Shown: positions 52,275-62,145, counted from the stretch's first letter. The stretch is 64,000 nt of DNA from Rhodospirillaceae bacterium (GCA_016845145.1 JAERTE010000112.1:186001-250000), one strand, 5' to 3'. Numbers and translations: made by a program. The notes: generated by a model not told the origin, from the sequence alone.

Positions 52275-55013
52275 GTGCTGACCCTTGGTACACTTTCGAT
52301 CGCCGCGCCCTGGGCGCTGCTGGGGTTGGCGTCTTTACCCTTGATCTGGTGGCTGTTGCGTCTCAGGCCGCCGGTCCCGACGCGCGTCCGGTTTCCGCCG
52401 CTTGAGCTGCTGCGGCGTTTGGTCGCCGAGCGCGAAAGTCCGGCGCGCATCCCGCCGTGGTTATTGATCTTGCGGCTGCTGTTAGCGGCATCATTAGTGG
52501 CGGCTGTTGTGCAACCGCTAATCGACGCCGATACACGGCTGTTCGGTTCGGGCCCGCTCTACGTGATTGTCGATGACGATTGGGCTGCGGCGGGGCGCTG
52601 GCCGGCACGGAGAGCAGCGCTCGGTGGATTGATCGATCATGCCGCGCGTAGTGGCCGCAGCGTTGCCTTGGTGCGCACTGCGCCGCCGCCGAAGGGCGCC
52701 AAAGCCCAGCCGGTGCAATTGATGGCGGCTGCTGATGCCCGCAATATGTTGGAAGGGATGCAGCCTCGGCCTTGGTTGGCGGAGCGCCGTGTCGCCGTTG
52801 AACGGCTTCTCGGTTGGGCCGCCGAGGGGAGCCATCGGCCTGGCGACGTCATTTGGTTGAGTTCCGGCCTGGAATCTGCCGATGCGCCGAAGGCCGATAC
52901 AATAGACGCCCTGACGCGCCGCCTCAGGCGTCTGGGTGCGGTTAGTGTGATGACCGAACCCGCTGGGCATTTGCCCGTGATCCTGCGTCCGCCGGAAAAT
53001 GCCGGAAAATCCATGATGCTACGTGCCGAACGCGCCGGGACGGATGAAGGCTCCATGGCTGCTTTGGGTTTGGCCGTGCGGGCGCTCGACGATGACGGAC
53101 AGGTCCTGACACGGGTTCCGTTGGTATTCGCTGCGGGGAAAACCGAAGCCAGGGCGGAGTTCGATTTGCCGATTGAGCTACGTAACCGGCTGGTGCGCCT
53201 CGAGATTGCCGGCACCGAGCAGGCCGGCGCGGTGATCTTGGTCGATGAACGGTGGCGTCGTCGGCCTGTGGGCCTGTTGGGCACCGGGGCAGGTAGTGCC
53301 GATCAACCGCTGCTGGATGCGCGCCATTATTTGCGCCAGGCATTGTCGCCGTTCACGGAAATCCGGCACGGACCGGTGGCGCAATTGATGCAGCGTCCGT
53401 TGGCGGTGATGGTCATGCCCGATGGAGAGTTGCCCGCGCCGGCGGGACAGACAGTGTTGAAGGCTTGGGTCGACAAGGGCGGCATTTTGGTGCGCTTCGC
53501 TGGGCCGAATTTGGCGCGTGACGCGGGCACCATGGATCAATTGCTGCCGGTGCGAATCCGGCGCGGCAATCGCGTCATCGGGGGTGCGCTGTCGTGGCGC
53601 AAGCCCGAAACGTTGTCGCCGTTCGCCGAATCCAGCCCGTTCCACGGTATTGTGGTGCCCGAAGATGTTCGCGTGCGTCGCCAGGTGTTGGCCGAGCCGT
53701 CGCTCGATTTGGCGGATAAGACCTGGGCCCGGCTTTCGGATGGCACACCGCTGGTCACCGCGGAGCGGCGAGGCGAGGGTTGGTTGGTGTTGGTCCACAC
53801 AACGGCCGACGGCACCTGGACGGACCTCTCTTTCTCCGGCGTGTTCGTCAACATGCTGCGCCGCCTTGTCGATTTATCACAGGGCGTCGCCGGCGGCGCC
53901 GGTGGGCCGGCCGCACCCATCGCCAATTTGGATGCCTTTGGCCGCCTCGGAGACCCGCCCGGCGGCGCAACGGCGATCAGTCCAGCCGATCTGGTGGCCG
54001 GCAAGGTGGGGCCTGCAAATCCGCCCGGTTTTTATGGCGATGCACGCCTGCGCCGGGCCCTCAATCTGGGTGCGGGATTACCTATCATGGCGGCGCTGGG
54101 TGAGCTTCCGACCGGGGTCACGCGTTCCGGTTATGGCGGAAGTGGCGCGCTGGACCTGAGGCCCTGGTTGCTTGCCGTTTCTGCGGTGCTGTTCCTGGTA
54201 GACTTACTCTTTAGCCTGCACATGCGCGGCTTGTTGCGGTTTGGCCGCGCCATTGCGATGCTTATATTGGCATACCTGTTGGGGCTGGGTGCTGGAACGG
54301 TGCCGACGAGCGCCTTTGCGCAAGATGGCGAGGCACTAACCAACAGCCTGGAAACCCGTCTGGCGTATGTTCTGACCGGTGACACACGCCTTGACGAAGT
54401 CAGCCGCGCCGGGCTTACGGGCCTGACCACAATTTTGTGGCGACGGACCGCGGCTGAACTGGGAAGCCCCCGGGGCGTTGATCCGGAAACCGACGAATTG
54501 GCGTTCTTCCCTTTGCTGTATTGGCCGGTCATCGCCGGCGCCGGAATTGGGGTCGAGGCAACCGAGCGTGTGCGTGCGTATCTGCGCAATGGCGGGACGA
54601 TTTTATTCGACACCCGTGATCAGGCCGATGATGGCGGCGCTATGCGTGAATTGGCCCGACGTTTGGCGTTGCCGGCGTTGGTGCCGGTGGATGCCGGCCA
54701 TGTATTGACGCGGTCATTTTATCTGCTGCGTGAGTTTCCGGGACGTTGGGCTGGCGGCTCACTATGGGTGGAAAAAGCCGGCGAGCGCGTCAATGACGGC
54801 GTCTCGCCGGTGATCGCGGGCAGCCATGACTGGGCCGCTGCCTGGGCCATGGATGACGCCCAACGACCACTATTTGCCGTGGTGCCGGGCGGCGAACGCC
54901 AACGCGAGATGGCTTTCCGTTTTGGCATCAACTTGGTGATGTACACCCTGACCGGAAACTACAAAGCCGATCAGGTACATATGCCGGCGATTATTCGGAG
55001 GCTCGGGCAATGA
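52275..55013 (+). CDS. BatA-like membrane protein with C-terminal DUF4159 domain
   Basis: A 912-residue protein. An N-terminal BatA-type segment has two helices (about 8-28 and 62-80) around RLRPPVPTRVRFPPLELLRRL (read in two parts). A long soluble region with a VWA-like part follows, then helices near 632-650 and 660-680. The C-terminal DUF4159 domain (about 695-905) contains TRLAYVLTGD, LAFFPLLYWPV and FRFGINLVMYTLTGNYKAD. It overlaps the next gene by four bases. It is a likely client or partner of the MoxR ATPase in the envelope; function unproven. Confidence 0.9.
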   Translation: MLTLGTLSIAAPWALLGLASLPLIWWLLRLRPPVPTRVRFPPLELLRRLVAERESPARIPPWLLILRLLLAASLVAAVVQPLIDADTRLFGSGPLYVIVDDDWAAAGRWPARRAALGGLIDHAARSGRSVALVRTAPPPKGAKAQPVQLMAAADARNMLEGMQPRPWLAERRVAVERLLGWAAEGSHRPGDVIWLSSGLESADAPKADTIDALTRRLRRLGAVSVMTEPAGHLPVILRPPENAGKSMMLRAERAGTDEGSMAALGLAVRALDDDGQVLTRVPLVFAAGKTEARAEFDLPIELRNRLVRLEIAGTEQAGAVILVDERWRRRPVGLLGTGAGSADQPLLDARHYLRQALSPFTEIRHGPVAQLMQRPLAVMVMPDGELPAPAGQTVLKAWVDKGGILVRFAGPNLARDAGTMDQLLPVRIRRGNRVIGGALSWRKPETLSPFAESSPFHGIVVPEDVRVRRQVLAEPSLDLADKTWARLSDGTPLVTAERRGEGWLVLVHTTADGTWTDLSFSGVFVNMLRRLVDLSQGVAGGAGGPAAPIANLDAFGRLGDPPGGATAISPADLVAGKVGPANPPGFYGDARLRRALNLGAGLPIMAALGELPTGVTRSGYGGSGALDLRPWLLAVSAVLFLVDLLFSLHMRGLLRFGRAIAMLILAYLLGLGAGTVPTSAFAQDGEALTNSLETRLAYVLTGDTRLDEVSRAGLTGLTTILWRRTAAELGSPRGVDPETDELAFFPLLYWPVIAGAGIGVEATERVRAYLRNGGTILFDTRDQADDGGAMRELARRLALPALVPVDAGHVLTRSFYLLREFPGRWAGGSLWVEKAGERVNDGVSPVIAGSHDWAAAWAMDDAQRPLFAVVPGGERQREMAFRFGINLVMYTLTGNYKADQVHMPAIIRRLGQ

Positions 55014-57136
55014 CCGGCGAGTTGGCGCTTTCACCCTTGCTGCCTTGGCCGCTGATCGCTGCGTTCGCGGGGTTGGGCACCCTGTTGGCGCTGGTTGCGC
55101 TGGTGCGAGGCGGTGCGGGGGCGTTATGGCGCTTGTTGGCCGCCCTGTTGATAACGGCGGCGTTGTTGGACCCGCGTCTGGTGCGTGAGGATCGTGAGCC
55201 GCAATCGGACGTCGTTGTTGCCGTTGTCGACCGCAGTGCCAGCCAAACGGTCGGCGAGCGAACGGCGCGTACAGACGCCGCGCTGGCGCATCTCAAGCAA
55301 CAGATGGATCGGTTCGAGGATGCGGAGCTGCGCATCGCTACAGTCCGCGATGCCGTGCCCAAACCGGGTGCGGGCAGTGACGCGGAAGGAACGCTGATGG
55401 CGCGCGGGCTTAGACGCGCGCTGGGTGGCGTGCCGAGCGGACGGCTTGCAGGCGTGGTCATGATCGGTGACGGTCAGGTGCATGATTTCACCGATGACGA
55501 TATAGCGGAATGGTCGCAGGCGGTACCGGTGCATGTACTTTTGACCGGCGAGCGCGATGAAGTTGACCGGCGCATCGTTGTCGAACAAGCACCGTCCTAT
55601 GGGCTGGTCGGCAAGCAGACCGAGATCAAATACCGTGTAGAGGACCGTGTCGGCGCCCAGGGGGGGAGCAAGGCGGGTGCCGGATTCGGAGATTTGGCCC
55701 GGGTATCGTTGCGCGATGGCGAGCGGGTACTCGATGTGGCGCAAATTCCGGTTGGACGGGAAGCGAGCTTCAACGTACCGCTGACCCACGCGGGATCGAC
55801 CGTTCTGACCCTGGAAGTCGCGCCGGTGCAAGGCGAGTTGTCTGCGCTGAACAACAAAACATTGGTCACTATCAACGGTGTGCGTGACCGCTTGCGGGTG
55901 TTGCTGGTTTCCGGCCAGCCGCATGCCGGTGAGCGCGTGTGGCGGAATTTGCTGAAGGCCGACCCGGCGGTCGATCTTGTGCACTTCACCATTTTGCGCC
56001 CGCCCGAAAAAGACGACTTCACACCCTTGAACGAAATCTCCCTGATTGCCTTTCCGACGCGTGAATTGTTCGAATTGAAGCTGAAGGAATTCGACTTGGT
56101 GGTGTTCGACCGCTACGTCGTGCGCGATGTATTGCCGCCTTCGTACCTGCGCAATATTGACGACTACGTGAAGGGCGGCGGCGCTCTGCTGTTGGCCGTG
56201 GGGCCGGAGTTTGCGGCGGAGCGCAGCCTGTTCAATACGCCGTTGGGCCGGGTTTTGCCGGCAGCGCCCACCGGCGAGATCATGGAAGCCGGGTTCAAGC
56301 CGACCGTAACGGAGACCGGTCGCCGCCACCCGGTGACCGGAAATCTGCCGGGGCAGGGCGTTGTCGGCGCCGATGGAAAGGCGTCCCAGCCGAAATGGGG
56401 CCGATGGTTCCGTCAAGTCGAGGCGGCGACCAAGGCGGGGCATGCGCTCATGCAGGGTGGCGCCAATCGGCCTTTATTGGTCTTGAACCGCTACGGTGAA
56501 GGGCGTGTGGCGGCGATGTTGAGCGATCACATCTGGCTTTGGGCACGGGGCTTCGAAGGTGGCGGACCCTATGCGGAATTGCTGCGCCGCACCTCGCACT
56601 GGCTGATGAAAGAACCGGACCTGGAAGAAGATAATCTGCGCGCCGAGGTTCAGGCCGGCAAACTGATCATCCAGCGCCGCTCATTGGCCAAAGACCCGAC
56701 CCAAGTAACAGTGACTCACCCCGACGGAAAGGAAACCAAACACGCGCTGAAAGAGGACAAGTTCGGCCTGGCGCGGCTTGAGGTGCCTGCCGAAGCGGTT
56801 GGTTTGTATCGGGTCTCCGACGGCCGCCGTCAGGCGCTGGCGGCGGCGGGCACGATCAACCCCATCGAATTCGCGGACCTCCGCACGACCGATGCCGTGC
56901 TGCGCCCCTTGGCCAAGCGAACCGGCGGCGGTGTGCATTGGGTGTCGGAGGTTTTGCCCGATATTCGCATGGTTCGGCCTGAACGCGATCGTTCCGGCAA
57001 GGATTGGCTCGGCATGATCGAGAACCGTGCTTACGTGGTCACCGGGGTCGCCCAGACCTCGCTTTTGCCGCCGCTGGCGTTGATCATCGTGCTACTCGCC
57101 GCCGTCATGGCCGCGTGGTGGCGCGAAGGGCGCTAG
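55010..57136 (+). CDS. Large membrane protein of the MoxR/BatA operon
   Basis: A 708-residue protein with two N-terminal helices (about 10-30 and 38-55), a VWA-like region (VVVAVVDRSASQTV) and a central class I glutamine-amidotransferase-like fold without the catalytic Cys triad. A final helix is at about 682-702 (LLPPLALIIVLLAAVMAAWW). It is the last gene of the four-gene operon. Homologues follow DUF4159 genes in Rhodospirillales and their role is unknown. Confidence 0.88.
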   Translation: MTGELALSPLLPWPLIAAFAGLGTLLALVALVRGGAGALWRLLAALLITAALLDPRLVREDREPQSDVVVAVVDRSASQTVGERTARTDAALAHLKQQMDRFEDAELRIATVRDAVPKPGAGSDAEGTLMARGLRRALGGVPSGRLAGVVMIGDGQVHDFTDDDIAEWSQAVPVHVLLTGERDEVDRRIVVEQAPSYGLVGKQTEIKYRVEDRVGAQGGSKAGAGFGDLARVSLRDGERVLDVAQIPVGREASFNVPLTHAGSTVLTLEVAPVQGELSALNNKTLVTINGVRDRLRVLLVSGQPHAGERVWRNLLKADPAVDLVHFTILRPPEKDDFTPLNEISLIAFPTRELFELKLKEFDLVVFDRYVVRDVLPPSYLRNIDDYVKGGGALLLAVGPEFAAERSLFNTPLGRVLPAAPTGEIMEAGFKPTVTETGRRHPVTGNLPGQGVVGADGKASQPKWGRWFRQVEAATKAGHALMQGGANRPLLVLNRYGEGRVAAMLSDHIWLWARGFEGGGPYAELLRRTSHWLMKEPDLEEDNLRAEVQAGKLIIQRRSLAKDPTQVTVTHPDGKETKHALKEDKFGLARLEVPAEAVGLYRVSDGRRQALAAAGTINPIEFADLRTTDAVLRPLAKRTGGGVHWVSEVLPDIRMVRPERDRSGKDWLGMIENRAYVVTGVAQTSLLPPLALIIVLLAAVMAAWWREGR

Positions 57137-57286
57137 GACGCGTTCATAGCTGGCTGCTGTTGACGTAAGAACGGTCACACGATCATAGCTGAAGGAATGG
57201 GTGGTCGCCATTTGTGGACGACCGAGAATTCTGAATCCGAATTGCCGTGCCTGCTCGTCGACCGAGCGTCGGACCATAGTTGTCTG

Positions 57287-57601
57287 CTAATATACGGCGG
57301 GCTTGTCCGAGAAATACTGCATCCGCTTATTTCTGCCCTCCTGTATTACCGGGGCGCACTGATCCAACGAATATCCTCGCTGTCTGGCCTCATGGAGATA
57401 CTTTGCGGACCGTGTCTTAAAATCCCAGTTGAGTGCCTGGGGTGTTCCAGTTGTCGCCTCCCTGCAAATAAGGTACATCGTTGCTCGGGAAAGATAACTA
57501 TTGGCGCTGGTCGTCGGGCTAGAGTGTTGCGGTGTTGCCGCGCAGCCACTCATCAACACAAACAAGAAAGCTGGAACAACCTTTAGGCCAACTTTCTTCA
57601 T
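57287..57601 (-). CDS. Small lipoprotein of unknown function
   Basis: A 104-residue protein with a lipoprotein signal and lipobox (LFVLMSGCAAT; Cys at about 19). The mature part has two further Cys (LICREAT and LDQCAPV) and a helical central segment KTRSAKYLHEARQRGYS. No family is recognised. An AAAGGGAAC site is upstream of the ATG, supporting the start. It is a single gene between the MoxR operon and a repeat region. Confidence 0.75.
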   Translation of the reverse strand: MKKVGLKVVPAFLFVLMSGCAATPQHSSPTTSANSYLSRATMYLICREATTGTPQALNWDFKTRSAKYLHEARQRGYSLDQCAPVIQEGRNKRMQYFSDKPAVY

Positions 57602-57853
57602 TGTGTTCCCTTTCTACTTTCTTTGGGCCAAGTCACCAGACTGCGTCACCCGCTAACTGGACCTCAAGTCCATGCTAATAGACAGCTGAACGAGCGACAG
57701 TGCGGTAAGAAATCATATGAGGGGAAAGTTGTATCAACAAGTCATAATTCGGCACAAGATAGATGCAATAAACGTCGGATCAGGGTCAAATTGAGACGAG
57801 CCTCGCGACAACGAACCCCGTCTGCTTTGCGATTGTCTGCGGAACTCTCCTCC

Positions 57854-57965
57854 CGTCATTCCCGCGAAAGCGGGAATCCAGAGGGTCTATCAAGCGGCCT
57901 GAACGGTGGCGTGGAATGATGCCTGCGGCATCAAGTGGATCCTCGCTTTCGCGAGGTGACGGTGG
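57854..57965. repeat. Compound palindromic intergenic repeat
   Basis: Three hairpins lie in row: CCCGCGAAAGCGGG, GATGCC-TGC-GGCATC and CCTCGCTTTCGCGAGG. The outer sequences CGTCATTCCCGC... and ...CGCGAGGTGACG are roughly mirror images. This is the layout of the dispersed REP/BIME-like elements found in many proteobacterial intergenic regions. Confidence 0.75.
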
Positions 57966-58051
57966 GGGAAGGACCGCAAAGGATCAGCAGCAAAGATCCG
58001 CAGAAAAATGATCTTTCGTCTGCTATTTGGAGCGAAGCTGGCGCTGTGACA

Positions 58052-58957
58052 TCATTTTAGGTCCCAGTACGGGTCCGGCCCGAAGGCATCGAGCATGAAA
58101 TCGACGAAGGCGCGGACTTTGGCCGATAGGTGCCGGCTTTGCGGCCAGATGGCGTAGACGCTGGTTTCAGAAGGCGGGTAGTCGACCAGTGCTTCTTCCA
58201 AGGAACCGTCCTTGAGGCCGGGGCCGCAAAAAAATGTCGGACAGACATAAACACCGTTACCGGCCTTTGCTGCTTCCAGAAGCAAGTTGCCGTTGTTGGC
58301 GCGTAGCCGGCCGGTACTGGTCACGGTGATTAGGCCATCCGGACCCTGGAAACGCATTTCCGCCGGGCGGTTGCGGAGTGTGTATATCAAGCAGTCATGA
58401 TGTTTGAGGTCGTCGGGGTGGGTGGGTTTGCCGTGTTCGGCCCAGTAGACCGGGCTGGCGACGACGGCAATGCGGCACGGTGCGAGCCGGCGTGCGACCA
58501 AGCTTGAGTCCGACAATTCACCGATCCGGATGGCCATGTCGAAGCCTTCCTCCACCAGGTCGACGCGGCGGTCGTTGAGATCAAGGTCGACGGCGAGTTC
58601 CGGGTACTGCGCCATGAACGCGGGCAATGCCTGGGCGACATGCAGGATACCGAACGACATCGGCACATTGACCCGGAGCGTGCCGCGCGGCTCAGCATGC
58701 AGATTCGTGACCGCTTGCTCGGCCTCCTCGGCTTCCTCAATGATGCGGCGGCAACGCTCATAGTAGGCTTGGCCGACCTCGGTCAGGCTGAGGCGGCGCG
58801 TGGTGCGGTGCAGAAGTTTGACGTCCAGCCGGTCTTCCAAGCGCGCAATTTGTTTGCTGACTGTGGATTTCGACAGCCCCAAAGACCGTGCGGCAGCGGT
58901 AAACCCGCCCAATCGGGCGACTTCCGTGAACACCGCGATTCCGGCAAGATCAGTCAT
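58052..58957 (-). CDS. LysR-family transcriptional regulator
   Basis: A 301-residue regulator. The N-terminal winged helix (about 1-60) is TAAARSLGLSKSTVSKQIARLEDRL and the effector-binding domain spans about 90-295. It is divergent from the azoreductase gene with about 120 AT-rich bases between, the classic layout of a LysR activator and its target. The effector is probably a quinone, azo compound or other electrophile handled by that enzyme (inference). Confidence 0.93.
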   Translation of the reverse strand: MTDLAGIAVFTEVARLGGFTAAARSLGLSKSTVSKQIARLEDRLDVKLLHRTTRRLSLTEVGQAYYERCRRIIEEAEEAEQAVTNLHAEPRGTLRVNVPMSFGILHVAQALPAFMAQYPELAVDLDLNDRRVDLVEEGFDMAIRIGELSDSSLVARRLAPCRIAVVASPVYWAEHGKPTHPDDLKHHDCLIYTLRNRPAEMRFQGPDGLITVTSTGRLRANNGNLLLEAAKAGNGVYVCPTFFCGPGLKDGSLEEALVDYPPSETSVYAIWPQSRHLSAKVRAFVDFMLDAFGPDPYWDLK

Positions 58958-59078
58958 GATGAAGCTCTATTATTGTTTATTATAAGAAACAATATTGTTC
59001 TATTTACAAAGATTGTTTTAAAAAATCAATAAGCCTACATTGTCTGCAACAGAGACAACCCATTTAAGGACAATCATC

Positions 59079-59696
59079 ATGAAAACCATTCTCGCTGTCA
59101 CCAGCAGCCCGAAATCCGAAGGCTCGGTCTCCAACACTCTCGTCGAACACTTTGTGCAAGCGTGGAAGGATGCCACGCCTGGCGCGGAAGTTTCACACCG
59201 CAATGTCGGCGTAAATCCACTGCCGCATCTGGACGAGGCCACCATCGGTGCCATTTATACGCCCGAAGATGTGCGATCAGATGCACAACGCGGTCTGCTC
59301 GCGGAGTCCGATGCCGTTGTCGAAGAACTGGAAGCTGCGGATGTCATTGTTATCGGCGCGCCCATGCATAATTTCTCCATTTCCTCGGCGCTCAAAACCT
59401 GGATCGATCATGCGGCGCGGGTGGGTCGGACATTCCACTACACTGCCGAAGGGCCCGAGGGCCAACTCAAGGGCAAGAAAGTCTTCGTGTTGACGGCGCG
59501 CGGCGGCAACTACGGCGAAGGCAGCCCGGCGCACGCCATGGATCACCAAACGCCTTATCTGAAAACGGTGCTGGGTTTCCTCGGGCTGACGGATATCTCG
59601 TTCATCCATGCCGAAGGTGTTGCGCAGGGCCAAGACGGCATTGATGCGGCGGTTCTCGAGATCGCGGCGTCGGCTCCAGCCGATATGGCGGCCTGA
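59079..59696 (+). CDS. FMN-dependent NADH:azoreductase / quinone reductase
   Basis: A 205-residue flavodoxin-fold enzyme of the AzoR group: VTSSPKSEGSVSNTL (FMN phosphate loop), APMHNFSISSALKTWIDH and LTARGGNYGEG. It reduces quinones and azo compounds by two electrons and protects against electrophiles. The ATG at 59079 has an AAGGA site 8 bases upstream. It is divergent from the LysR gene and followed 24 bases later by a glutathionyl-transferase gene, so the pair may be one detoxification operon. Confidence 0.92.
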   Translation: MKTILAVTSSPKSEGSVSNTLVEHFVQAWKDATPGAEVSHRNVGVNPLPHLDEATIGAIYTPEDVRSDAQRGLLAESDAVVEELEAADVIVIGAPMHNFSISSALKTWIDHAARVGRTFHYTAEGPEGQLKGKKVFVLTARGGNYGEGSPAHAMDHQTPYLKTVLGFLGLTDISFIHAEGVAQGQDGIDAAVLEIAASAPADMAA

Positions 59697-59720
59697 GCTG
59701 GCCTGAGTGGGAGACGACAA

Positions 59721-60686
59721 ATGGGCAAGTTGATCGAAGGCGTTTGGTTCGACAGGGGATACGATACGAAAACCACAAACGGCAAGTTTGTGCGAAAGGA
59801 TGCGAGTTTCCGCAACTGGATAACGGCGGACGGCAGTGCCGGGCCGACGGGCGAGGGCGGGTTCAAGGCCGAGGCAGATCGTTATCACCTCTATGTCTCG
59901 TTGGCCTGCCCGTGGGCGCACCGCACCCTGATCTTTCGCAAGCTTAAGGGTTTGGAAGATATGGTCTCCGTCTCCTACGTCGATGCGTTGATGCTCGAAA
60001 ACGGGTGGGAATTGGCGGGGGGCGAGGACCCGATCCACGGCGCGCGCTTCGTGCACCAGATTTACACTGCCGCGGACCCAGCCTACACGGGCCGGGTGAC
60101 CGTGCCGGTGCTGTGGGACAAACAACAAGGCACCATTGTCAGCAACGAATCGGCGGAAATCATTCGCATGTTCAATGCCGCATTCGACGATATCGGCGCT
60201 GTAGCCGGGGATTTCTATCCGCCTGCTCTACGCGCAGAGATCGACGCCATCAATGATGTTATCTACCGCACCGTCAACAATGGCGTTTATCGCTCAGGCT
60301 TCGCCACCACTCAGGCCGCCTACGAAGAAGCAGTAACGGCGTTATTCGAGACCTTGGATGATTTGGAAATGCGGTTGGCCGACAATCGATATTTGATGGG
60401 CGATCAGGTCACCGAAGCCGACTGGCGGCTGTTCACCACCTTGCTGCGGTTCGACCCGGTTTACGTAGGGCACTTCAAGTGCAACATCCGCCGGATCCGC
60501 GATTACCCGAATCTGTCTGGATATCTGCGCGAGTTGTATCAAACGCCCGGCGTTCGCGAGACCGTCGATATCGATTACATCAAGGCCCACTACTACGGCA
60601 GCCATCTTTCCGTGAACCCCACCGGCATTGTCCCGATCGGTCCTGAACTCGATCTGGAGTCACCACACGGACGCGATCACCTCTAG
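59721..60686 (+). CDS. Glutathionyl-hydroquinone reductase-type glutathione transferase (Xi class)
   Basis: A 321-residue GST with the active-site motif LACPWAHRTLIF, in which the Cys is the catalytic residue that removes glutathione from glutathionyl-hydroquinones (YqjG/PcpF group). Conserved features include the GRVTVPVLWDKQ region, SNESAEIIRMFN and the C-terminal helical domain with TEADWRLFTTL. It follows the azoreductase gene closely, which fits quinone detoxification. Its 3' end overlaps the convergent RidA gene by four bases. Confidence 0.92.
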   Translation: MGKLIEGVWFDRGYDTKTTNGKFVRKDASFRNWITADGSAGPTGEGGFKAEADRYHLYVSLACPWAHRTLIFRKLKGLEDMVSVSYVDALMLENGWELAGGEDPIHGARFVHQIYTAADPAYTGRVTVPVLWDKQQGTIVSNESAEIIRMFNAAFDDIGAVAGDFYPPALRAEIDAINDVIYRTVNNGVYRSGFATTQAAYEEAVTALFETLDDLEMRLADNRYLMGDQVTEADWRLFTTLLRFDPVYVGHFKCNIRRIRDYPNLSGYLRELYQTPGVRETVDIDYIKAHYYGSHLSVNPTGIVPIGPELDLESPHGRDHL

Positions 60687-61066
60687 GCGGCGGCGATGGC
60701 TTCGATTTCAACAACCCAGTCAGGATGCGCCAGCGCGCCGACGACAATTAGCGTTGAGGCGCATTCGTAACCTTCGAGCATTTCATCGCGGGTTTCACGG
60801 TACAGCGCAACCAGCGACGCGTCGGTGATATAGGCTGTGACCTTCACCAGATTGTCCCGGCCCATGCCGGCGTCCGCCGCAATGGCTAGGATGTTACGCC
60901 AGCATTGACGCATCTGCCCGCCCGCATCGCCGGCGAGCGTACCGTCTTGGTTACACCCGACCTGGCCTGACATATGTAACCAGCGTCCGGCATTCTCGAC
61001 GGCGACACCATGACAGAATGTCGATGACGGCGGTGCCACGGTTGCCGGTTTATAGCGTGTGAACAT
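60683..61066 (-). CDS. RidA (YjgF/YER057c/UK114) family protein
   Basis: A 127-residue protein starting at an ATG with a GGGAGG site; the longer frame to 61180 is unlikely. The family pattern is HMSGQVGCNQDG, MRQCWRNILAIAADAGMGRDNLVKVT (read in parts) and a C-terminal ALAHPDWVVEIEAIA. RidA proteins remove reactive enamine/imine intermediates such as 2-aminoacrylate. The usual Arg near position 105 is not obvious, so the enzyme may belong to a non-deaminase subgroup. Confidence 0.88.
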   Translation of the reverse strand: MFTRYKPATVAPPSSTFCHGVAVENAGRWLHMSGQVGCNQDGTLAGDAGGQMRQCWRNILAIAADAGMGRDNLVKVTAYITDASLVALYRETRDEMLEGYECASTLIVVGALAHPDWVVEIEAIAAA

Positions 61067-61203
61067 TGCTTGCCTCCCGTTCAAGGGCGCGAGTATAGCG
61101 GATTTTCCCCGTGACCCGGCAAATCCTGCCAATTCAGCGGATACTGCCTGTCGGTTTCGTACCCTATTCACCTTAAGCAATTGAAATACAAGGATTAAAT
61201 TTT

Positions 61204-61219
61204 TGGCACGAAGAATGCA
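61204..61219 (+). promoter_or_regulatory. Sigma-54 promoter upstream of flgG
   Basis: TGGCACG-AAGA-ATGCA matches the -24/-12 consensus (TGGCACG-N4-TTGCA) except for one base, with the invariant GG and GC spaced by exactly 10 bases. It lies 69 bases before the flgG start, in the correct direction. Sigma-54 commonly drives rod and hook genes, so the match agrees with the gene function. Confidence 0.8.
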
Positions 61220-61288
61220 TTGTAATGGACAGCCATGGCGGCATTCGGGTCTTCGAAGGTCGCCGACGCCAAAAAAAGGAACGGGAAA

Positions 61289-62062
61289 ATGAAAGCGTTA
61301 TCAATTGCCGCCTCGGGCATGCTGGCCCAGCAACAGCGTACAGAGGTCGTGGCCAACAATCTGGCCAACATGACGACCACTGGCTACCAGCGTCGGCGGA
61401 CCGAGTTTAACGATCTGCTTTATCGCCATATGCCACGCCGCCAGAAAGCAGGTTCAAGCCCGGGCGAAGTGGTGCCATCGGGTATTCATGCTGGGCTCGG
61501 CGTCAAAGTCGGCGCGGTTTACCGCATCCATGAGCAGGGCTCGTTAAAGCAGACATCAAATACCTTTGATCTGGCGATCCAGGGCGAAGGGTATTTTCAG
61601 ATTCAACTACCGAACGGCGATCTCGCCTATACGCGCGACGGCACCTTTCAATTGAACGAAGGCGGCCAACTGGTGACCCATGACGGATTTCCGGTACAGC
61701 CCAATATCGGTGTTACGCCAAACGCCAAAGACGTCACCATCAATTCCTCGGGCGAGGTATTGGTGACCGGCGCTGATGGCGCCACGGCCAATGTGGGTTC
61801 GCTGCAACTGGCGATGTTCCCCAATGCCGGTGGATTGCGGGCGGTCGGCGACAATTTGTTCATCGCCACGGAAGCATCCGGAGCCGCGGCTGCCGCGTCG
61901 CCGGGACTCAATGGTGCCGGCACGGTGCTGCAGGGGTTTGTTGAAAGTTCCAACGTCAACGCCATTGAGGAAGTATCCGCGCTGGTCCGGGCCAGTCGCG
62001 CCTATGAGATGAATTCAAAGGTTATGTCCGCCGCCGATCAGATGATGGCGACGCGGCGCTAA
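61289..62062 (+). CDS. flgG: Flagellar distal rod protein FlgG, isolated copy
   Basis: A 257-residue rod protein. The N-terminal motif MKALSIAASGMLAQQQRTEVVANNLANMTTTGYQ (read in parts) and the C-terminal VESSNVNAIEEVSALVRASRAYEMNSKVM are FlgG signatures; both ends are the coiled-coil parts, and the middle keeps AIQGEGYFQIQLPNG and YTRDGTFQLN. The length equals that of standard FlgG. AAAGGAACGGG precedes the ATG. Its neighbours are not flagellar (RidA on one side, EEP hydrolase on the other), so it is an orphan or extra copy. Confidence 0.92.
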   Translation: MKALSIAASGMLAQQQRTEVVANNLANMTTTGYQRRRTEFNDLLYRHMPRRQKAGSSPGEVVPSGIHAGLGVKVGAVYRIHEQGSLKQTSNTFDLAIQGEGYFQIQLPNGDLAYTRDGTFQLNEGGQLVTHDGFPVQPNIGVTPNAKDVTINSSGEVLVTGADGATANVGSLQLAMFPNAGGLRAVGDNLFIATEASGAAAAASPGLNGAGTVLQGFVESSNVNAIEEVSALVRASRAYEMNSKVMSAADQMMATRR

Positions 62063-62102
62063 CGCGGCCTTTACCGGTTCTTGAGGGTCTCTCCTGAAAC
62101 TC

Positions 62103-62136
62103 GCCGGGTCTGTAATAAGGGCCCGGCAGTTTTTTC
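62103..62136 (+). terminator. Intrinsic terminator after flgG
   Basis: GCCGGG and CCCGGC arms enclose a loop of about 13 bases and are followed by a run of seven T with a short AG spacer. It lies 41 bases after the flgG stop and ends the transcript before the convergent gene. Confidence 0.8.
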
Positions 62137-62145
62137 TGTGTCTCT

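Noticed and set aside
55124..56443. 439-codon open frame antisense to the MoxR-operon membrane protein
   Set aside because: It mirrors codon bias of the opposite gene and contains no recognisable domain or start signal.
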